A stretch of DNA of 64,000 bases from Streptomyces venezuelae (GCF_008642275.1 NZ_CP029189.1:3574501-3638500), one strand, 5' to 3'. Shown: positions 44,456 to 53,985, numbered from the stretch's first letter. Numbers and translations: made by a program. Notes: generated by a model from the sequence alone, not told the origin.

Positions 44456-44472
44456 ACCGAACTTGATTCGGT
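44456..44472. promoter_or_regulatory. palindrome between asnC-type and SMP-30 genes
   Basis: ACCGAA-CTTGA-TTCGGT, a perfect 6-bp inverted repeat in the 107-nt divergent gap, a candidate operator for the AsnC-type regulator. Confidence 0.5.
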
Positions 44473-44493
44473 GTGACTCTTCCAGGGGGAATC

Positions 44494-45405
44494 ATGTCTG
44501 CCATAGCCGACCTCACCTTGTACGAGATTCTGGACGAACGCTTCCAGACCGGCCGCTGCACCAACGGCGACGCCCGGCTGGACCGGCTCTACGACGACTG
44601 CCGCTGGGCGGAGGGCCCGCTCTACCTGCCCGCCTGGCGGCAACTGGTGTGGAGCGACATCCCCAACGACCGGATGCTGCGCTGGGACGAGGCGACCGGA
44701 GCGGTCTCGGTCTTCCGCTCCCCGGCGGGCCACTCCAACGGCAACACCCTGGACCGAGAAGGCCGTCTGATCACCTGTGAGCAGGGCAACCGGCGCGTCA
44801 CCCGCACCGAACCGGACGGCAGCCTCACCGTCATCGCCGACCGCTTCGACGGCAAGCGGCTCAACAGCCCGAACGATGCGGTCGTCCGCTCCGACGGCTC
44901 CGTCTGGTTCTCCGACCCCGACTTCGGCATCACCAGCGATTACGAGGGCCACCGCGCACCCAGCGAGATCGGCGCCTGCAACCTCTACCGGGCCGACCCC
45001 GCGACCGGCGAGGTCCGGCTGGTCGCCGACGGCTTCCTCGGCCCCAACGGCCTGGTCTTCTCGCCCGACGAGAGCGAGCTGTACGCCGCGGACACCCGGG
45101 CCGGCCACATCCGCGCCTTCAAGGTCACCGACGACGGCGCCCTCACCCACGACCGCGTCTTCACCACCTGCCCCGGGGCCGACAACATCCGCTTCGACGA
45201 CGAAGGCCGGCTGTGGGCGGCCGCGATGGAGAACGGCGTCCAGTGCTACGCCGCGGACGGCACCCTGATCGGCCGCCTCCGGGTACCCGAACCGGTCTCG
45301 AACATCGCCTTCGGCGGCGCCAAGAACAACCGCCTCTTCATCACCGCCACCACCTCCCTCTACTCCCTGGTGATGTCGGTGACCGGCCTGCCCCGGGTCC
45401 TCTGA
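44494..45405 (+). CDS. SMP-30/gluconolactonase-family lactonase
   Basis: 303 residues; the ATG at 44494 has AGGGGGA 5 nt before it. Six-bladed propeller with the calcium/catalytic residues in WAEGPLYLPA (Glu), LNSPNDAVVRSDGSVWFSDP (Asn, Asp) and GPNGLVFSPDES (Asn, Asp). Likely hydrolyses a sugar lactone such as gluconolactone; the substrate is not proven. Confidence 0.92.
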   Translation: MSAIADLTLYEILDERFQTGRCTNGDARLDRLYDDCRWAEGPLYLPAWRQLVWSDIPNDRMLRWDEATGAVSVFRSPAGHSNGNTLDREGRLITCEQGNRRVTRTEPDGSLTVIADRFDGKRLNSPNDAVVRSDGSVWFSDPDFGITSDYEGHRAPSEIGACNLYRADPATGEVRLVADGFLGPNGLVFSPDESELYAADTRAGHIRAFKVTDDGALTHDRVFTTCPGADNIRFDDEGRLWAAAMENGVQCYAADGTLIGRLRVPEPVSNIAFGGAKNNRLFITATTSLYSLVMSVTGLPRVL

Positions 45406-45421
45406 GAGGCCGGACCGCCGC

Positions 45422-45787
45422 CTACCGCGCGACGAACTGGGTCAGGATCGCCTGCACCTCGTAGATGTCGACGCCCTTGGTGAAGGTCTTCTCGATCGGC
45501 GCCGGGCTGCCGGATATCCATATCTTGAGCTCGGCGTCGAGATCGAAGTGCCCGGCGGTCTCGACGGAGAAGTGCGTGATGCTCCGGTACGGGATGGAGT
45601 GGTACTCCACCTTCTTCCCCGTGAGCCCCTGCTTGTCGACCAGCACAAGCCGCCGGTCGGTGAACAGGATCGTGTCCCGGATCAGCAGGTACGCGGCATG
45701 CACCTGCTCCCCCTGGCCCAGCAGCCGCGCGTAGTCCCGCTGCGCCGACACGGGGTCGACCGTGTGCGCGTTCCCGAACAGTCCCAT
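45422..45787 (-). CDS. PH-domain protein (YvbH-like)
   Basis: 121 residues, one bacterial pleckstrin-homology fold: VHAAYLLIRDTILFTDRRLVLVDKQGLTGKK, HSIPYRSITHFSVETAGHFDLDAELKIWIS, and a C-terminal helix VDIYEVQAILTQFV. Complete single-domain length. Role unknown. Confidence 0.88.
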   Translation of the reverse strand: MGLFGNAHTVDPVSAQRDYARLLGQGEQVHAAYLLIRDTILFTDRRLVLVDKQGLTGKKVEYHSIPYRSITHFSVETAGHFDLDAELKIWISGSPAPIEKTFTKGVDIYEVQAILTQFVAR

Positions 45788-45957
45788 GAGTGCCCCCGTT
45801 GTCCAGCTCCGGATTTCCGGCTTCGAACGATCTTCAGAAACCGTACCGAGGCCGACCCCTGGTCCACGTCCCCCGCCAGAGCCATCCCTCCCCTGACATC
45901 CTCCGGGGGACCCCGTCCCCATCAAGGAGGAGACGGCACCCAACAAGGACATACGAC

Positions 45958-45989
45958 AGAGGCCCCCAGGATTTCTCCTGGGGGCCTCT
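45958..45989 (-). terminator. terminator of tRNA-Arg(ACG)
   Basis: AGAGGCCCCCAGG and CCTGGGGGCCTCT pair perfectly over 13 bp around a 6-nt loop, 9 nt past the tRNA 3' end. Confidence 0.8.
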
Positions 45990-45998
45990 GTCCTGCTG

Positions 45999-46071
45999 TG
46001 CACTCGGCAGGATTCGAACCTGCAACCTTCTGATCCGTAGTCAGATGCTCTATCCGTTAAGCTACGAGTGC
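45999..46071 (-). tRNA. tRNA-Arg (anticodon ACG)
   Basis: 73 nt, no encoded CCA. Acceptor GCACTCG/CGAGTGC, anticodon loop CTACGGA, T-loop TTCGAAT. The A34 of this anticodon is the expected target of TadA encoded at 27453. Confidence 0.97.
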
Positions 46072-46270
46072 TTGGGCTTCTCGGGGTTTTGCGCCCCGTT
46101 GTCCTTGCGAGAACAACAATACATGGACCTCGCCGGGACGCGAAATCCATTAGCCAAACCGCCACTGACCTGCGGAAACGAGCCGGATGGAGATCATCCG
46201 GATGGGTTCGTGGACAGGGCCGGGCAGAGGCTGCGGCGGGTGGGGCGGACCTGATCGCCCCAGAACGCAT

Positions 46271-46302
46271 CGAAGCCCCGGTCCGTCAGGACCGGGGCTT
46301 CG
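46271..46302 (-). terminator. terminator of tRNA-Ser(GCU)
   Basis: CGAAGCCCCGGTCC and GGACCGGGGCTTCG, perfect 14-bp stem with a 4-nt loop, 8 nt past the tRNA. Confidence 0.8.
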
Positions 46303-46310
46303 ATGAGGTG

Positions 46311-46401
46311 CGGAGGCGGAGGGATTTGAACCCTCGATGGGCGGTAAGACCCAAACCGCATTAGCAGTGCGGCGCCATAGACCGGACTAGGCGACGCCTC
46401 C
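46311..46401 (-). tRNA. tRNA-Ser (anticodon GCU)
   Basis: 91 nt, no encoded CCA. Acceptor GGAGGCG/CGCCTCC, anticodon loop CTGCTAA, extended variable arm containing TGGGTCTTACCGCCCA. Confidence 0.96.
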
Positions 46402-46586
46402 AGCACACCCTCGCGAGGAGGGTGCGTGCAGATGATGACACAGGCGCAGGGCCCCTCACCAATCCGCTCCCACGGTACTAGGCGGGACGGGCGGAGGGCA
46501 AAGCCTTAAAGCAGCCGCGGCACGCAACGTCAGCGCGCCCTCGTCGTTGGGCAGGCGTACGACGTACGGACGACCTGGAGTGCCCC

Positions 46587-47012
46587 ATGCTGCGTCTCGC
46601 CGCCTTCGCCGTCACCTCCGCCCTGGCCGCCGCGGTGGCCGGGCCACTGCCCCCGCTCCCACTGGGCCGGCTGCTGGCGACGCCCGACCACCTCACCATC
46701 GCCATGGCCGACACCGGGAACCCCCGGCTGGACCGGGAGTACCGGCTGGAATGCGGCCCCGTCGGCGGCGACCACCCGGAAGCGGAAGGGGCCTGCGCCC
46801 GGCTGGACCAGTTCGCCCGCGAGGGGAAGGACCCCTTCGCCCCCGTCTCCAAGCGGCAGATCTGCACCATGCAGCACGGGGGCCCCGCCACCGCCCGGAT
46901 CACCGGAACCTGGAACGGCTACAAGGTGGACGCCACGTTCCGGCGGACCAACGGATGCGAGATCCGCCGCTGGAACGAGTTGGAACCTCTGCTTCCGAGT
47001 GGGCCTTCCTGA
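46587..47012 (+). CDS. SSI-family (subtilisin inhibitor-like) secreted protein
   Basis: 141 residues. Signal peptide-like start LRLAAFAVTSALAAAVAGPL. The mature part has the SSI pattern: YRLECGPVGGDHPEAEGACA, PVSKRQICTMQHGGPA and GTWNGYKVDATFRRTNGCEI, giving four cysteines for two disulfides. The classical P1 region of SSI follows the third cysteine; here the residues are diverged, so the target protease is unclear. Confidence 0.85.
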   Translation: MLRLAAFAVTSALAAAVAGPLPPLPLGRLLATPDHLTIAMADTGNPRLDREYRLECGPVGGDHPEAEGACARLDQFAREGKDPFAPVSKRQICTMQHGGPATARITGTWNGYKVDATFRRTNGCEIRRWNELEPLLPSGPS

Positions 47013-47131
47013 CCTGGGAGGATGCGCGGGATCGGCGGTATCCGCCTCACATCGGCCATCCCATCGCGGGCCTGTGGCCTTAGACTCCTCCCGTGACTTG
47101 CCGGTAGTTGTGGTCAGGGAGGAAGCTCGTC

Positions 47132-50100
47132 GTGAGCAGCAGGCCATCCCGAGGCGCTGCTCGCCTCGCAGCAATACTCGACGCTCTTCCGGACGCGCTG
47201 TTGCTCGTCAACGCCAACGGCACGGTCGTCAACGCCAATTCGATCGCGCTCGAGATCATGGAGAGTCCCGGTACCGGACTCGTCGGCCGGGGCGTGCTCG
47301 ACCTCCTGCCCGAGTTCGACTCCAAGCTGATCCCCGGCTCCATGCGCCGGCCCGGCGAGGACGACGGCGGCCGCACCAAGCCCAAGCGGATGATCGCGCG
47401 CCGTACCGACGGCTCCGAGTTCCCCGTCGAGCTCACCAGCGCCCATCTCGACGGACGCGACGCCTACCGCGAGCCGCAACCCTCGTACACGGGCGACGAG
47501 CTGCTGATGCTCGTGGTCCGCGACCTCTCGCAGACCGTGGACACCGAGGCCGAGCTGGCGCGCTCGCAGCGGCAGACCGAGATGATCCTGCGTGCCGCCG
47601 CCGAGGGCGTCGTGGGCACCGACACCGACGGACGGGTGGTGCTGGTCAACCCGGCCGCCGCCCAGATCCTCGGCTACCGGGCCACCGATCTCGGCAACCG
47701 CGAACTGCACGGCCTCGTCCAGCACTCCCGCGCCGACGGATCGCCCTTCCCCTTCGAGGAGTCCCCGCTCGCCGACACCCTGCGCAGCGGGCGCAAGCAC
47801 CGCGTCCGCGGGCAGGTGCTGTGGAACAAGGCCGGGCAGCCCGTCGCCGTCGACCTGACCACGTCGCCCGTACGGGACGGGGAACAGCTCGTCGGCGCCG
47901 TCATGACCTTCACCGACCGGCGGCCCTACGACGCCCTCGCCGCTCGGCACGCACAGCTGATGGCCGTCCTCGGCGACTCCCTGCGGGGGCCTCTGGACGA
48001 GCTGCGCGGTGAGCTCGCGACGCTGGCCGCCGACGACGCCGGACAGCTGTGGCCCGAGGCCAATCAGCTGCTGCACCACCTGGCCGCCGGGTACTCCCGG
48101 ATGACCACGCTGGTGGACAACGTCCTCGGCTACCAGCGCCTGGACACCGGGCGTGACCGGCTCACGAAGAAGAACGTCCTGATCAACACCGTCGTCACGG
48201 CGGGTGTCGACGGTGCCGTCGAGCTGATCGGCCCGGGTCGCGCGCAGTTCGCCGTCCATGCGCCGACCATCGAGGCCGAGGTGGACGCGGACCGGATCTC
48301 GACCGCGCTCGCCCACCTGATCGCGGACGTGGCCGGAGTGGACGCGACCGGCAAGACCCGCCAGGGCAGCGGCTACAGCGATTCGACGATCGTGGTGGCC
48401 GCCGCGCAGCGCGGCGATGTCGTACGGATCGAGGTGCGCGGGCCGTACGAGGGCGGGAACCCGGTGCACGAGCCGATCGTGCGGGGAATCGTGGCCGCGC
48501 ACGGCGGTGTGCTGCAGACGGTGGAGGTTCCGGGCGCGCCCGGCGGGGCGTACGTGCTGGAGCTCCCGCTCGGCTCGGGCGCCGGGACGGTGACCCTGCC
48601 GGAGCCGGCGGAGGAGCCCCCGGCCGATCCGGCCGCGGACGGCGCGGGGACGGCCGGGGGCGCGGCTCCCGGCAAGGTCTCCGGCGGCCGGCGTGGCCGG
48701 CGCGGGGTGGACGCCTTCCTGGACGACGAGACCCCCGGCCCCGACGCGGCGCAGGCCGCACCAGCACAGCCACGAGCACAAGCACAAGCGGCGCAGGGCG
48801 GCGGCGCGCTGGCGCTGCCTTCCGGGCGGCGGCGCGCGGGGGAGGCCGGCGACGCTCCCGAGACGGGACCCGAACTCGCGCAGTCCCCGGTGAACCCGGC
48901 GGGACTCGGCACCGGTCGCAGGCGCGGCCGGGCCGGTGACGGCAGCGGCGAGGCCGAAGGCACCGCCGGGCACGACGGCCCCGGGCGGCCCGTGCCCCCG
49001 CAGGGCACGGCCATGCCCGCGCTCCCGCCCGTACCCGCGGTGCCCCCGGTTCCGGTGAGCGAGCATCCCGCCGGGCGGCGCCGGGCCCTGGGTCCGGCCG
49101 GTCCGGCGCAGCCCGGCGGCCCCGTCCCCGCGACCGGGCTCGGGCCGGCGCCCGCTCCCGCGCGGCCCATCGCTCCCGAGGGCGGCTTCGCCCTGCCCGC
49201 CGGGCCGACGCCGGCTCCCGCCGCGGCGGACTCCGACGCCGACGCCCCCGCCGGACGGCGTGGCCGCCGGGTGCTGGGCGCCCCGGCAGCCGAGCCCGAG
49301 ACCGCCGCCACGCAGCCCGACGAGTCCGCGGAGAACCCGACCGGGCGTCGCCGCGCGCTGGCCGGCGCACCGGCGTGGCCGGTTCCGGCGGCCCGTACCG
49401 CTCCCGAGGACGGCGAGGCGTCCGGCCAGGTCGCGGTGCCCGGTGCGCGTCGGCCGCACGACACCCCTGCGGAGGGCCAGACCGCGCAGCCGATCAGCGT
49501 GCGCGCCCTCGGCACCCTCGGCCAGGGCATCTCCGTCGACCCCAGCGGCTCCGGACCGGCCTCCGGGTCCAGCACGGCTTCCGGGCCCGGCACGGCCTCC
49601 GGACCTGGTGCGGCCTCCGGGTCCGGCCGCCGGCGACGGCTCGCCGAGCCCGCCCCCCAGGGCCGCGCCTTCGCCATAGGGGCGCCCGAAGCCGGCTCCG
49701 ACGAGGGCCCCGAGCCGCTGGACGGCCCGGGTGGCGCCGTCGAGGTCGTCAACCGGCCCGTGCCTCAGCCGGTGGACGACGAGCTGCCCCCGGAGCCCCT
49801 GGACAACCCGCGCCGGCTCCTGGTGTGGCCCGCGCCGGACGTGCAGACGCAGCAGGCGCTCAGCGACCGCGGCTACCGGCCGGTGATCGTGCACTCCCGC
49901 GAGGAAGTGGACGCGCAGATCGCCGCGTTCCCCGCCGCGCTGTTCGTCGACCCGCTGACCGGGCCGATCACCCGGACGGCCCTGCAGTCCCTGCGCCAGG
50001 CCGCCGTGGCCGCGGAGGTCCCGGTACTCGTCACGGCCGGGCTGGGGCACGCCACGCGCGAGGCGGCGTACGGCGCCGATCCGGCCGTCCTGCTGAAGGC

Positions 50101-50509
50101 GCTGGCGCCACGGGACAGCGAACAGCACCCCTCCCGGGTGCTGGTGATCGAGGAGCGCGAGGAGATCGCGACCGCGCTGACCGCCGCCCTGGAGCGGCGC
50201 GGCATGCAGGTCGCCCGGGCGGGTGCCGACACCGACGCCGTGGAACTGGCGACCCGGATGCGGCCCAACCTGGTGGTCATGGACCTGATGCAGGTGCGCC
50301 GCCGGCGAGCCGGGATCGTGGACTGGCTGCGCGCCAACGGGCAGCTGAACCGCACCCCCCTGGTCGTCTACACCGCGACCGGCATCGACCCGGCCGAACT
50401 GCCGCGGCTGGCCTCCGGCGAGAGCGTCCTCTTCCTCGCGGAACGGTCCACCACGGCGGACGTCCAGGGCCGCATCGTGGACCTCCTGGCCAAGATCGGC
50501 ACCAACTAG
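47132..50509 (+). CDS. giant PAS hybrid kinase, degenerate
   Basis: 1125 residues; the GTG at 47132 has GGGAGGA upstream. Two PAS domains (about 10-125: ALPDALLLVNANGTVVNANS; about 145-265: AAAEGVVGTDTDGRVVLVNP). The HisKA helix reads GDSLRGPLDEL where active kinases have SHELRTPL, so the phospho-acceptor His is Asp282, and the ATP-lid motifs are also eroded. Residues about 495-880 are low complexity with seven Gly-Arg-Arg-Arg-type basic motifs. Two receiver-like domains end the protein; only the second keeps an Asp in the right place (LVVMDLMQ). Probably a signalling scaffold rather than a kinase. Confidence 0.88.
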   Translation: MSSRPSRGAARLAAILDALPDALLLVNANGTVVNANSIALEIMESPGTGLVGRGVLDLLPEFDSKLIPGSMRRPGEDDGGRTKPKRMIARRTDGSEFPVELTSAHLDGRDAYREPQPSYTGDELLMLVVRDLSQTVDTEAELARSQRQTEMILRAAAEGVVGTDTDGRVVLVNPAAAQILGYRATDLGNRELHGLVQHSRADGSPFPFEESPLADTLRSGRKHRVRGQVLWNKAGQPVAVDLTTSPVRDGEQLVGAVMTFTDRRPYDALAARHAQLMAVLGDSLRGPLDELRGELATLAADDAGQLWPEANQLLHHLAAGYSRMTTLVDNVLGYQRLDTGRDRLTKKNVLINTVVTAGVDGAVELIGPGRAQFAVHAPTIEAEVDADRISTALAHLIADVAGVDATGKTRQGSGYSDSTIVVAAAQRGDVVRIEVRGPYEGGNPVHEPIVRGIVAAHGGVLQTVEVPGAPGGAYVLELPLGSGAGTVTLPEPAEEPPADPAADGAGTAGGAAPGKVSGGRRGRRGVDAFLDDETPGPDAAQAAPAQPRAQAQAAQGGGALALPSGRRRAGEAGDAPETGPELAQSPVNPAGLGTGRRRGRAGDGSGEAEGTAGHDGPGRPVPPQGTAMPALPPVPAVPPVPVSEHPAGRRRALGPAGPAQPGGPVPATGLGPAPAPARPIAPEGGFALPAGPTPAPAAADSDADAPAGRRGRRVLGAPAAEPETAATQPDESAENPTGRRRALAGAPAWPVPAARTAPEDGEASGQVAVPGARRPHDTPAEGQTAQPISVRALGTLGQGISVDPSGSGPASGSSTASGPGTASGPGAASGSGRRRRLAEPAPQGRAFAIGAPEAGSDEGPEPLDGPGGAVEVVNRPVPQPVDDELPPEPLDNPRRLLVWPAPDVQTQQALSDRGYRPVIVHSREEVDAQIAAFPAALFVDPLTGPITRTALQSLRQAAVAAEVPVLVTAGLGHATREAAYGADPAVLLKALAPRDSEQHPSRVLVIEEREEIATALTAALERRGMQVARAGADTDAVELATRMRPNLVVMDLMQVRRRRAGIVDWLRANGQLNRTPLVVYTATGIDPAELPRLASGESVLFLAERSTTADVQGRIVDLLAKIGTN

Positions 50510-50522
50510 TAATCCTGGGCCG

Positions 50523-51098
50523 ATGGCCATCATCAACACGAGCGAGCACACCGTCCCCGCCGACAACGGGGAGGTGAATCTGCTCATCGCACGGCAGGTG
50601 GAGCCCGGCCACGAGGAGACCTTCGAGGCCTGGGCCCACGGCATCCTGGAGACGGCCGCGGGCTTCCCGGACCACCTCGGGTACGGGCTCTTCCGTCCGG
50701 CGGCGGAGGGCGGGCCGTGGTTCCTGGTCCACCGCTTCCGCAACCAGGCCGCGTTCCAGCGCTGGCAGGACTCCCCGGAGCGGGCGCAGTGGTTCTCCAA
50801 CTGCCTCGGCCACCACCACACGGAGATAGCCCGCAGGGAACTGCACGGCATGGAGACCTGGTTCGCCAAGCCGGGTACGACCCGGCCCGCGCCGCCGCGG
50901 TGGAAGATGGCGATCAGCTCGGGGCTGGCCATCTTCCCGATCTCGCTGATCGGCAACGCGGTGCTCGGGCCGTACCTGGTGAATCTGCACTTCGTACTGC
51001 GGACGGCCGCCTTCGCCGTCGTGTTCAGCACCCTGATGACCTACGTGGCCATGCCCGCGGTCAGCAGACTGCTGCGGCCGTGGCTCACCCGGGCTTAG
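50523..51098 (+). CDS. ABM-domain protein with two C-terminal membrane helices
   Basis: 191 residues. ABM-like N-terminal domain (LIARQVEPGHEETFEAWAHG, HLGYGLFRPA, FLVHRFRNQAAFQRW) followed by two hydrophobic helices (about 127-150 and 157-178). It begins 13 nt after the giant kinase stop, so may be cotranscribed with it. An IS481 element is inserted immediately at its stop codon; the stop survives because it lies in the target duplication. Confidence 0.85.
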   Translation: MAIINTSEHTVPADNGEVNLLIARQVEPGHEETFEAWAHGILETAAGFPDHLGYGLFRPAAEGGPWFLVHRFRNQAAFQRWQDSPERAQWFSNCLGHHHTEIARRELHGMETWFAKPGTTRPAPPRWKMAISSGLAIFPISLIGNAVLGPYLVNLHFVLRTAAFAVVFSTLMTYVAMPAVSRLLRPWLTRA

Positions 51099-51099
51099 G
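51094..51099. repeat. IS target-site duplication, left copy
   Basis: CTTAGG, repeated at 52172-52177 on the other side of the element. Confidence 0.85.
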
Positions 51100-52171
51100 T
51101 GTTCTGTCCGGGGAGGTTGTGGACGGGTGATGCAGGTCTCGGTTGAGGGATCTTGAAATGGGTGAGGGCCTTCTGGCCTGGTGTGGATTGCGACATCTGC
51201 ACCGGCGACCAGAAAGGCCCTCGTGCCCCACCGTAATGCACCCCTGACCGAGACCGGACGACTACGCCTGGCCCGTTGTGTGGTCGTGGACGGCTGGCCC
51301 CTTCGGCGGGCTGCCGAGCGTTTCCAGGTCTCGCCGACCACCGCCCAGCGGTGGGCTATCCGCTACCGGGCCCTGGGCGAGGCCGGTATGGCCGACCATT
51401 CCTCCCGACCGCACCACAGCCCTCGCCGGACCGCGACCCGCACCGAACGCCGGATCATCAAGGTCCGCATCCAGCGGCGGTGGGGTCCGGCCCGCATCGC
51501 CCACCTGCTGGGCCTGGCGCCCTCGACCGTGCACCGTGTGCTGGCCCGGTTCGGCCTGGCCCGCCTGACGCATCTGGACCGGGCCACCGGCCGTGTCATA
51601 CGCCGCTACGAACGTGAGCGTCCGGGCGAACTCGTCCACGTCGACATCAAAAAGCTCGGCAACATCCCCGACGGCGGCGGCCACAAGACCCTCGGCCGGC
51701 AGGCCGGCCGCAAAACCAAGACCGGCGTCGGCTACCAGTACATCCACACCGCCGTCGACGACCACTCCCGCCTCGCCTACAGCGAGATCCACGCCGACGA
51801 GAAGAAGGAAACCGCCACGGCCTTCTGGAGCAGGGCCCAGGCCTACTACGCCAGTGCCGGAATCACCGTCGAACGGGTCCTGACCGACAACGGCTCCTGC
51901 TACAAGTCCCACGCCTGGCGTGACCTGCTGGCAGCGGCCGGGATCGCCCACAAGCGAACCCGGCCCTACCGGCCCCAGACCAACGGCAAGGTCGAACGAC
52001 TGAACCGGACCCTGCTGGACGAGTGGGCCTACGCCCGCCCCTACCGCTCCGAGCAGGAACGACGCGACGCCTTCCCCCAATGGCTACACACCTACAATCA
52101 CCACCGCGGACACACCGCGCTCGCAGGCAAACCACCCGCCAGCCGCGTCCCCAACCTCACTGGGCAATACA
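51100..52171. mobile_element. IS481-family insertion sequence, 1072 bp, complete
   Basis: Terminal inverted repeats of 26 bp (51100-51125 and 52146-52171) match at 20 positions, sharing GAGGTTG-n-GGACG. They are flanked by the 6-bp duplication CTTAGG. One intact transposase gene fills the element. Intact frame, repeats and duplication all point to a recent insertion. Confidence 0.93.
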
Positions 52172-52176
52172 CTTAG
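51223..52176 (+). CDS. IS481-family transposase
   Basis: 317 residues from a GTG. N-terminal HTH: VVVDGWPLRRAAERFQVSPT and KVRIQRRWGPARIAHLLG. DDE catalytic triad in VHVDIKKLGN, VLTDNGSCY and QTNGKVERLNRT. The frame runs through the right inverted repeat; its TAG stop (52174-52176) lies in the duplicated target DNA, not in the element. Confidence 0.96.
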   Translation: MPHRNAPLTETGRLRLARCVVVDGWPLRRAAERFQVSPTTAQRWAIRYRALGEAGMADHSSRPHHSPRRTATRTERRIIKVRIQRRWGPARIAHLLGLAPSTVHRVLARFGLARLTHLDRATGRVIRRYERERPGELVHVDIKKLGNIPDGGGHKTLGRQAGRKTKTGVGYQYIHTAVDDHSRLAYSEIHADEKKETATAFWSRAQAYYASAGITVERVLTDNGSCYKSHAWRDLLAAAGIAHKRTRPYRPQTNGKVERLNRTLLDEWAYARPYRSEQERRDAFPQWLHTYNHHRGHTALAGKPPASRVPNLTGQYT

Positions 52177-52177
52177 G
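52172..52177. repeat. IS target-site duplication, right copy
   Basis: CTTAGG, matching 51094-51099. It provides the transposase stop codon. Confidence 0.85.
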
Positions 52178-52229
52178 CCGTCTCCTCCGATCGTGCCGGG
52201 CCCGCGACGCCCGCCGCCGCACCCGGCCG

Positions 52230-53879
52230 TCAGCCGAGCTTGGTGACGGCCAGCGCTCCGTCCGCGTACTGCTTGCGGATCACCTTCTTGTCGAACTTGC
52301 CGACGCTGGTCTTCGGTACCGCCTCGATGAACGTCCAGCGCTCCGGCAGCTGCCACTTGGCGACGGTCCGGGCGAGGAACTCGTGCAGATCCGTGCAGCC
52401 CACGCTCGCACCCTCCCTGAGCACCACCGTGGCCAGCGGACGCTCTCCCCACTTCTCGTCGGGAACGGCGACGACCGCTGCCTCGGCGACGTCGGGGTGC
52501 GCCATCAGCGCGTTCTCCAGGTCCACGCTGGAGATCCACTCTCCGCCGGACTTGATGACGTCCTTGGCCCGGTCGGTGAGGGTGAGGTAGCCGTCGGCGC
52601 TGATCACGCCGACATCGCCGGTCTTGAGCCAGCCGTCGGCGCTGAACTTGTCCTCGGGCCGGAAGGGTTCGCCGGACGCGCCGCCGTAGTACGCGCTGGC
52701 GATCCAGTTGCCGCGGACCTCCAGCTCGCCCGCCGACTGTCCGTCCCAAGGCAGGAGGTCGCCTGACGGGCCGATCAGGCGGGCCTCGACGCCCGCCGGG
52801 AAACGGCCCTGGGTGATCCGGTAGGGCCACTGCTCCTCGGCGCTCAGGCCGGACGGCGGGTGCGCCATCGTGCCCAGTGGCGAGGTCTCGGTCATGCCCC
52901 AGGCGTGACAGACGCGCACCCCGAGTTTGTCGTACGCCTCCATCAGGGAGGGGGGACAGGCAGAGCCGCCGATGGTGACCTGCTTCATCGAGCTGAGGTC
53001 GCGTGGGTGGGCGGTGACCTCGGCCAGGAGTCCCTGCCAGATGGTGGGGACTGCTGCGGCGTGCGTGGGCTTCTCCCGCTCGATCATCTCGGCGAGCGGG
53101 GCGGGCTGCAGGAAACGGTCCGGCATCAGCATGTTGATCCCGGTCATGAAGGTCGCGTGCGGCAGCCCCCAGGCGTTGACGTGGAACTGCGGGACCACGA
53201 CGAGGGTCGTGTCCCTGTCGGTCAGCCCCATCGACTCGGCCATGTTGACCTGCATCGAGTGCAGGTAGAGCGAGCGGTGGGAGTAGACGACGCCCTTGGG
53301 GTCCCCGGTGGTGCCGGAGGTGTAGCACATCGCGGCTGCCTGGCGCTCGTCGAGCTCGGGCCACTCGTAGCTGTCGGAGGCGCCCGCGAGCAGCTCCTCG
53401 TATTCGTGCACCCGCACGTTCAGGCCTTCGAGCGCGGAGCGGTCGCCGATGCCGCTGACCACCACGTGCTCGATGGTCGGCAGGTGCGGCAGCAGCGGTA
53501 CGAGCAGGGGCAGCAGCGTGCCGTTGACCAGCACCACCCGGTCGGCGGCGTGGTTGACGATGAAGATCAGCTGCTCGGGAGGGAGCCGCAGGTTGAGGGT
53601 GTGCAGGACCGCGCCCATGGAGGGGATCGCGAAGTACGCCTCGACGTGCTCGGCGTTGTTCCACATGAGGGTGGCGACACGCTCGTCCTGCTGCACTCCG
53701 AGCTCGTCGCGCAGGGCGCCGGCGAGACGGGTGGCGCGGTTGCCGATCTCGGCGAAGCTGCGGCGGTGCGGCTCGGCCTCCCCGGTCCAGGTCGTGACCT
53801 GGGACTTCCCGTGGATCGTCATCCCGTGTCGGAGTATGCGGGTGACGAGGAGCGGTACGTCCTGCATGGTGCTGAGCAA
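52230..53879 (-). CDS. long-chain fatty-acid/acyl-CoA synthetase
   Basis: 549 residues of the ANL adenylate-forming family. P-loop CYTSGTTGDPKGVVYSHRS (about 185-203), VPQFHVNAWGLP, CHAWGMTETSP, the hinge LKTGDVGVISADGYLTLTDR and the catalytic Lys in TSVGKFDKKVIRK. It activates a carboxylate with ATP and transfers it to CoA. I keep the TTG start at 53879, since GGGAGG lies 6 nt before it and the ATG 12 nt later has none. Confidence 0.93.
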   Translation of the reverse strand: MLSTMQDVPLLVTRILRHGMTIHGKSQVTTWTGEAEPHRRSFAEIGNRATRLAGALRDELGVQQDERVATLMWNNAEHVEAYFAIPSMGAVLHTLNLRLPPEQLIFIVNHAADRVVLVNGTLLPLLVPLLPHLPTIEHVVVSGIGDRSALEGLNVRVHEYEELLAGASDSYEWPELDERQAAAMCYTSGTTGDPKGVVYSHRSLYLHSMQVNMAESMGLTDRDTTLVVVPQFHVNAWGLPHATFMTGINMLMPDRFLQPAPLAEMIEREKPTHAAAVPTIWQGLLAEVTAHPRDLSSMKQVTIGGSACPPSLMEAYDKLGVRVCHAWGMTETSPLGTMAHPPSGLSAEEQWPYRITQGRFPAGVEARLIGPSGDLLPWDGQSAGELEVRGNWIASAYYGGASGEPFRPEDKFSADGWLKTGDVGVISADGYLTLTDRAKDVIKSGGEWISSVDLENALMAHPDVAEAAVVAVPDEKWGERPLATVVLREGASVGCTDLHEFLARTVAKWQLPERWTFIEAVPKTSVGKFDKKVIRKQYADGALAVTKLG

Positions 53880-53985
53880 AGCGTCCTCCCGGTGAGCGCT
53901 GCGGCGCTGCGGCGGCTACGGATGCTGCCGATTCTGCGCACGTACCGGTCGGCATGTCACTACCCGGGAGTAGAAACCAGGGCGT

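Noticed and set aside
47114..51031. Minus-strand open frame of about 1300 codons across the giant PAS protein
   Set aside because: Antisense shadow without recognisable domains.
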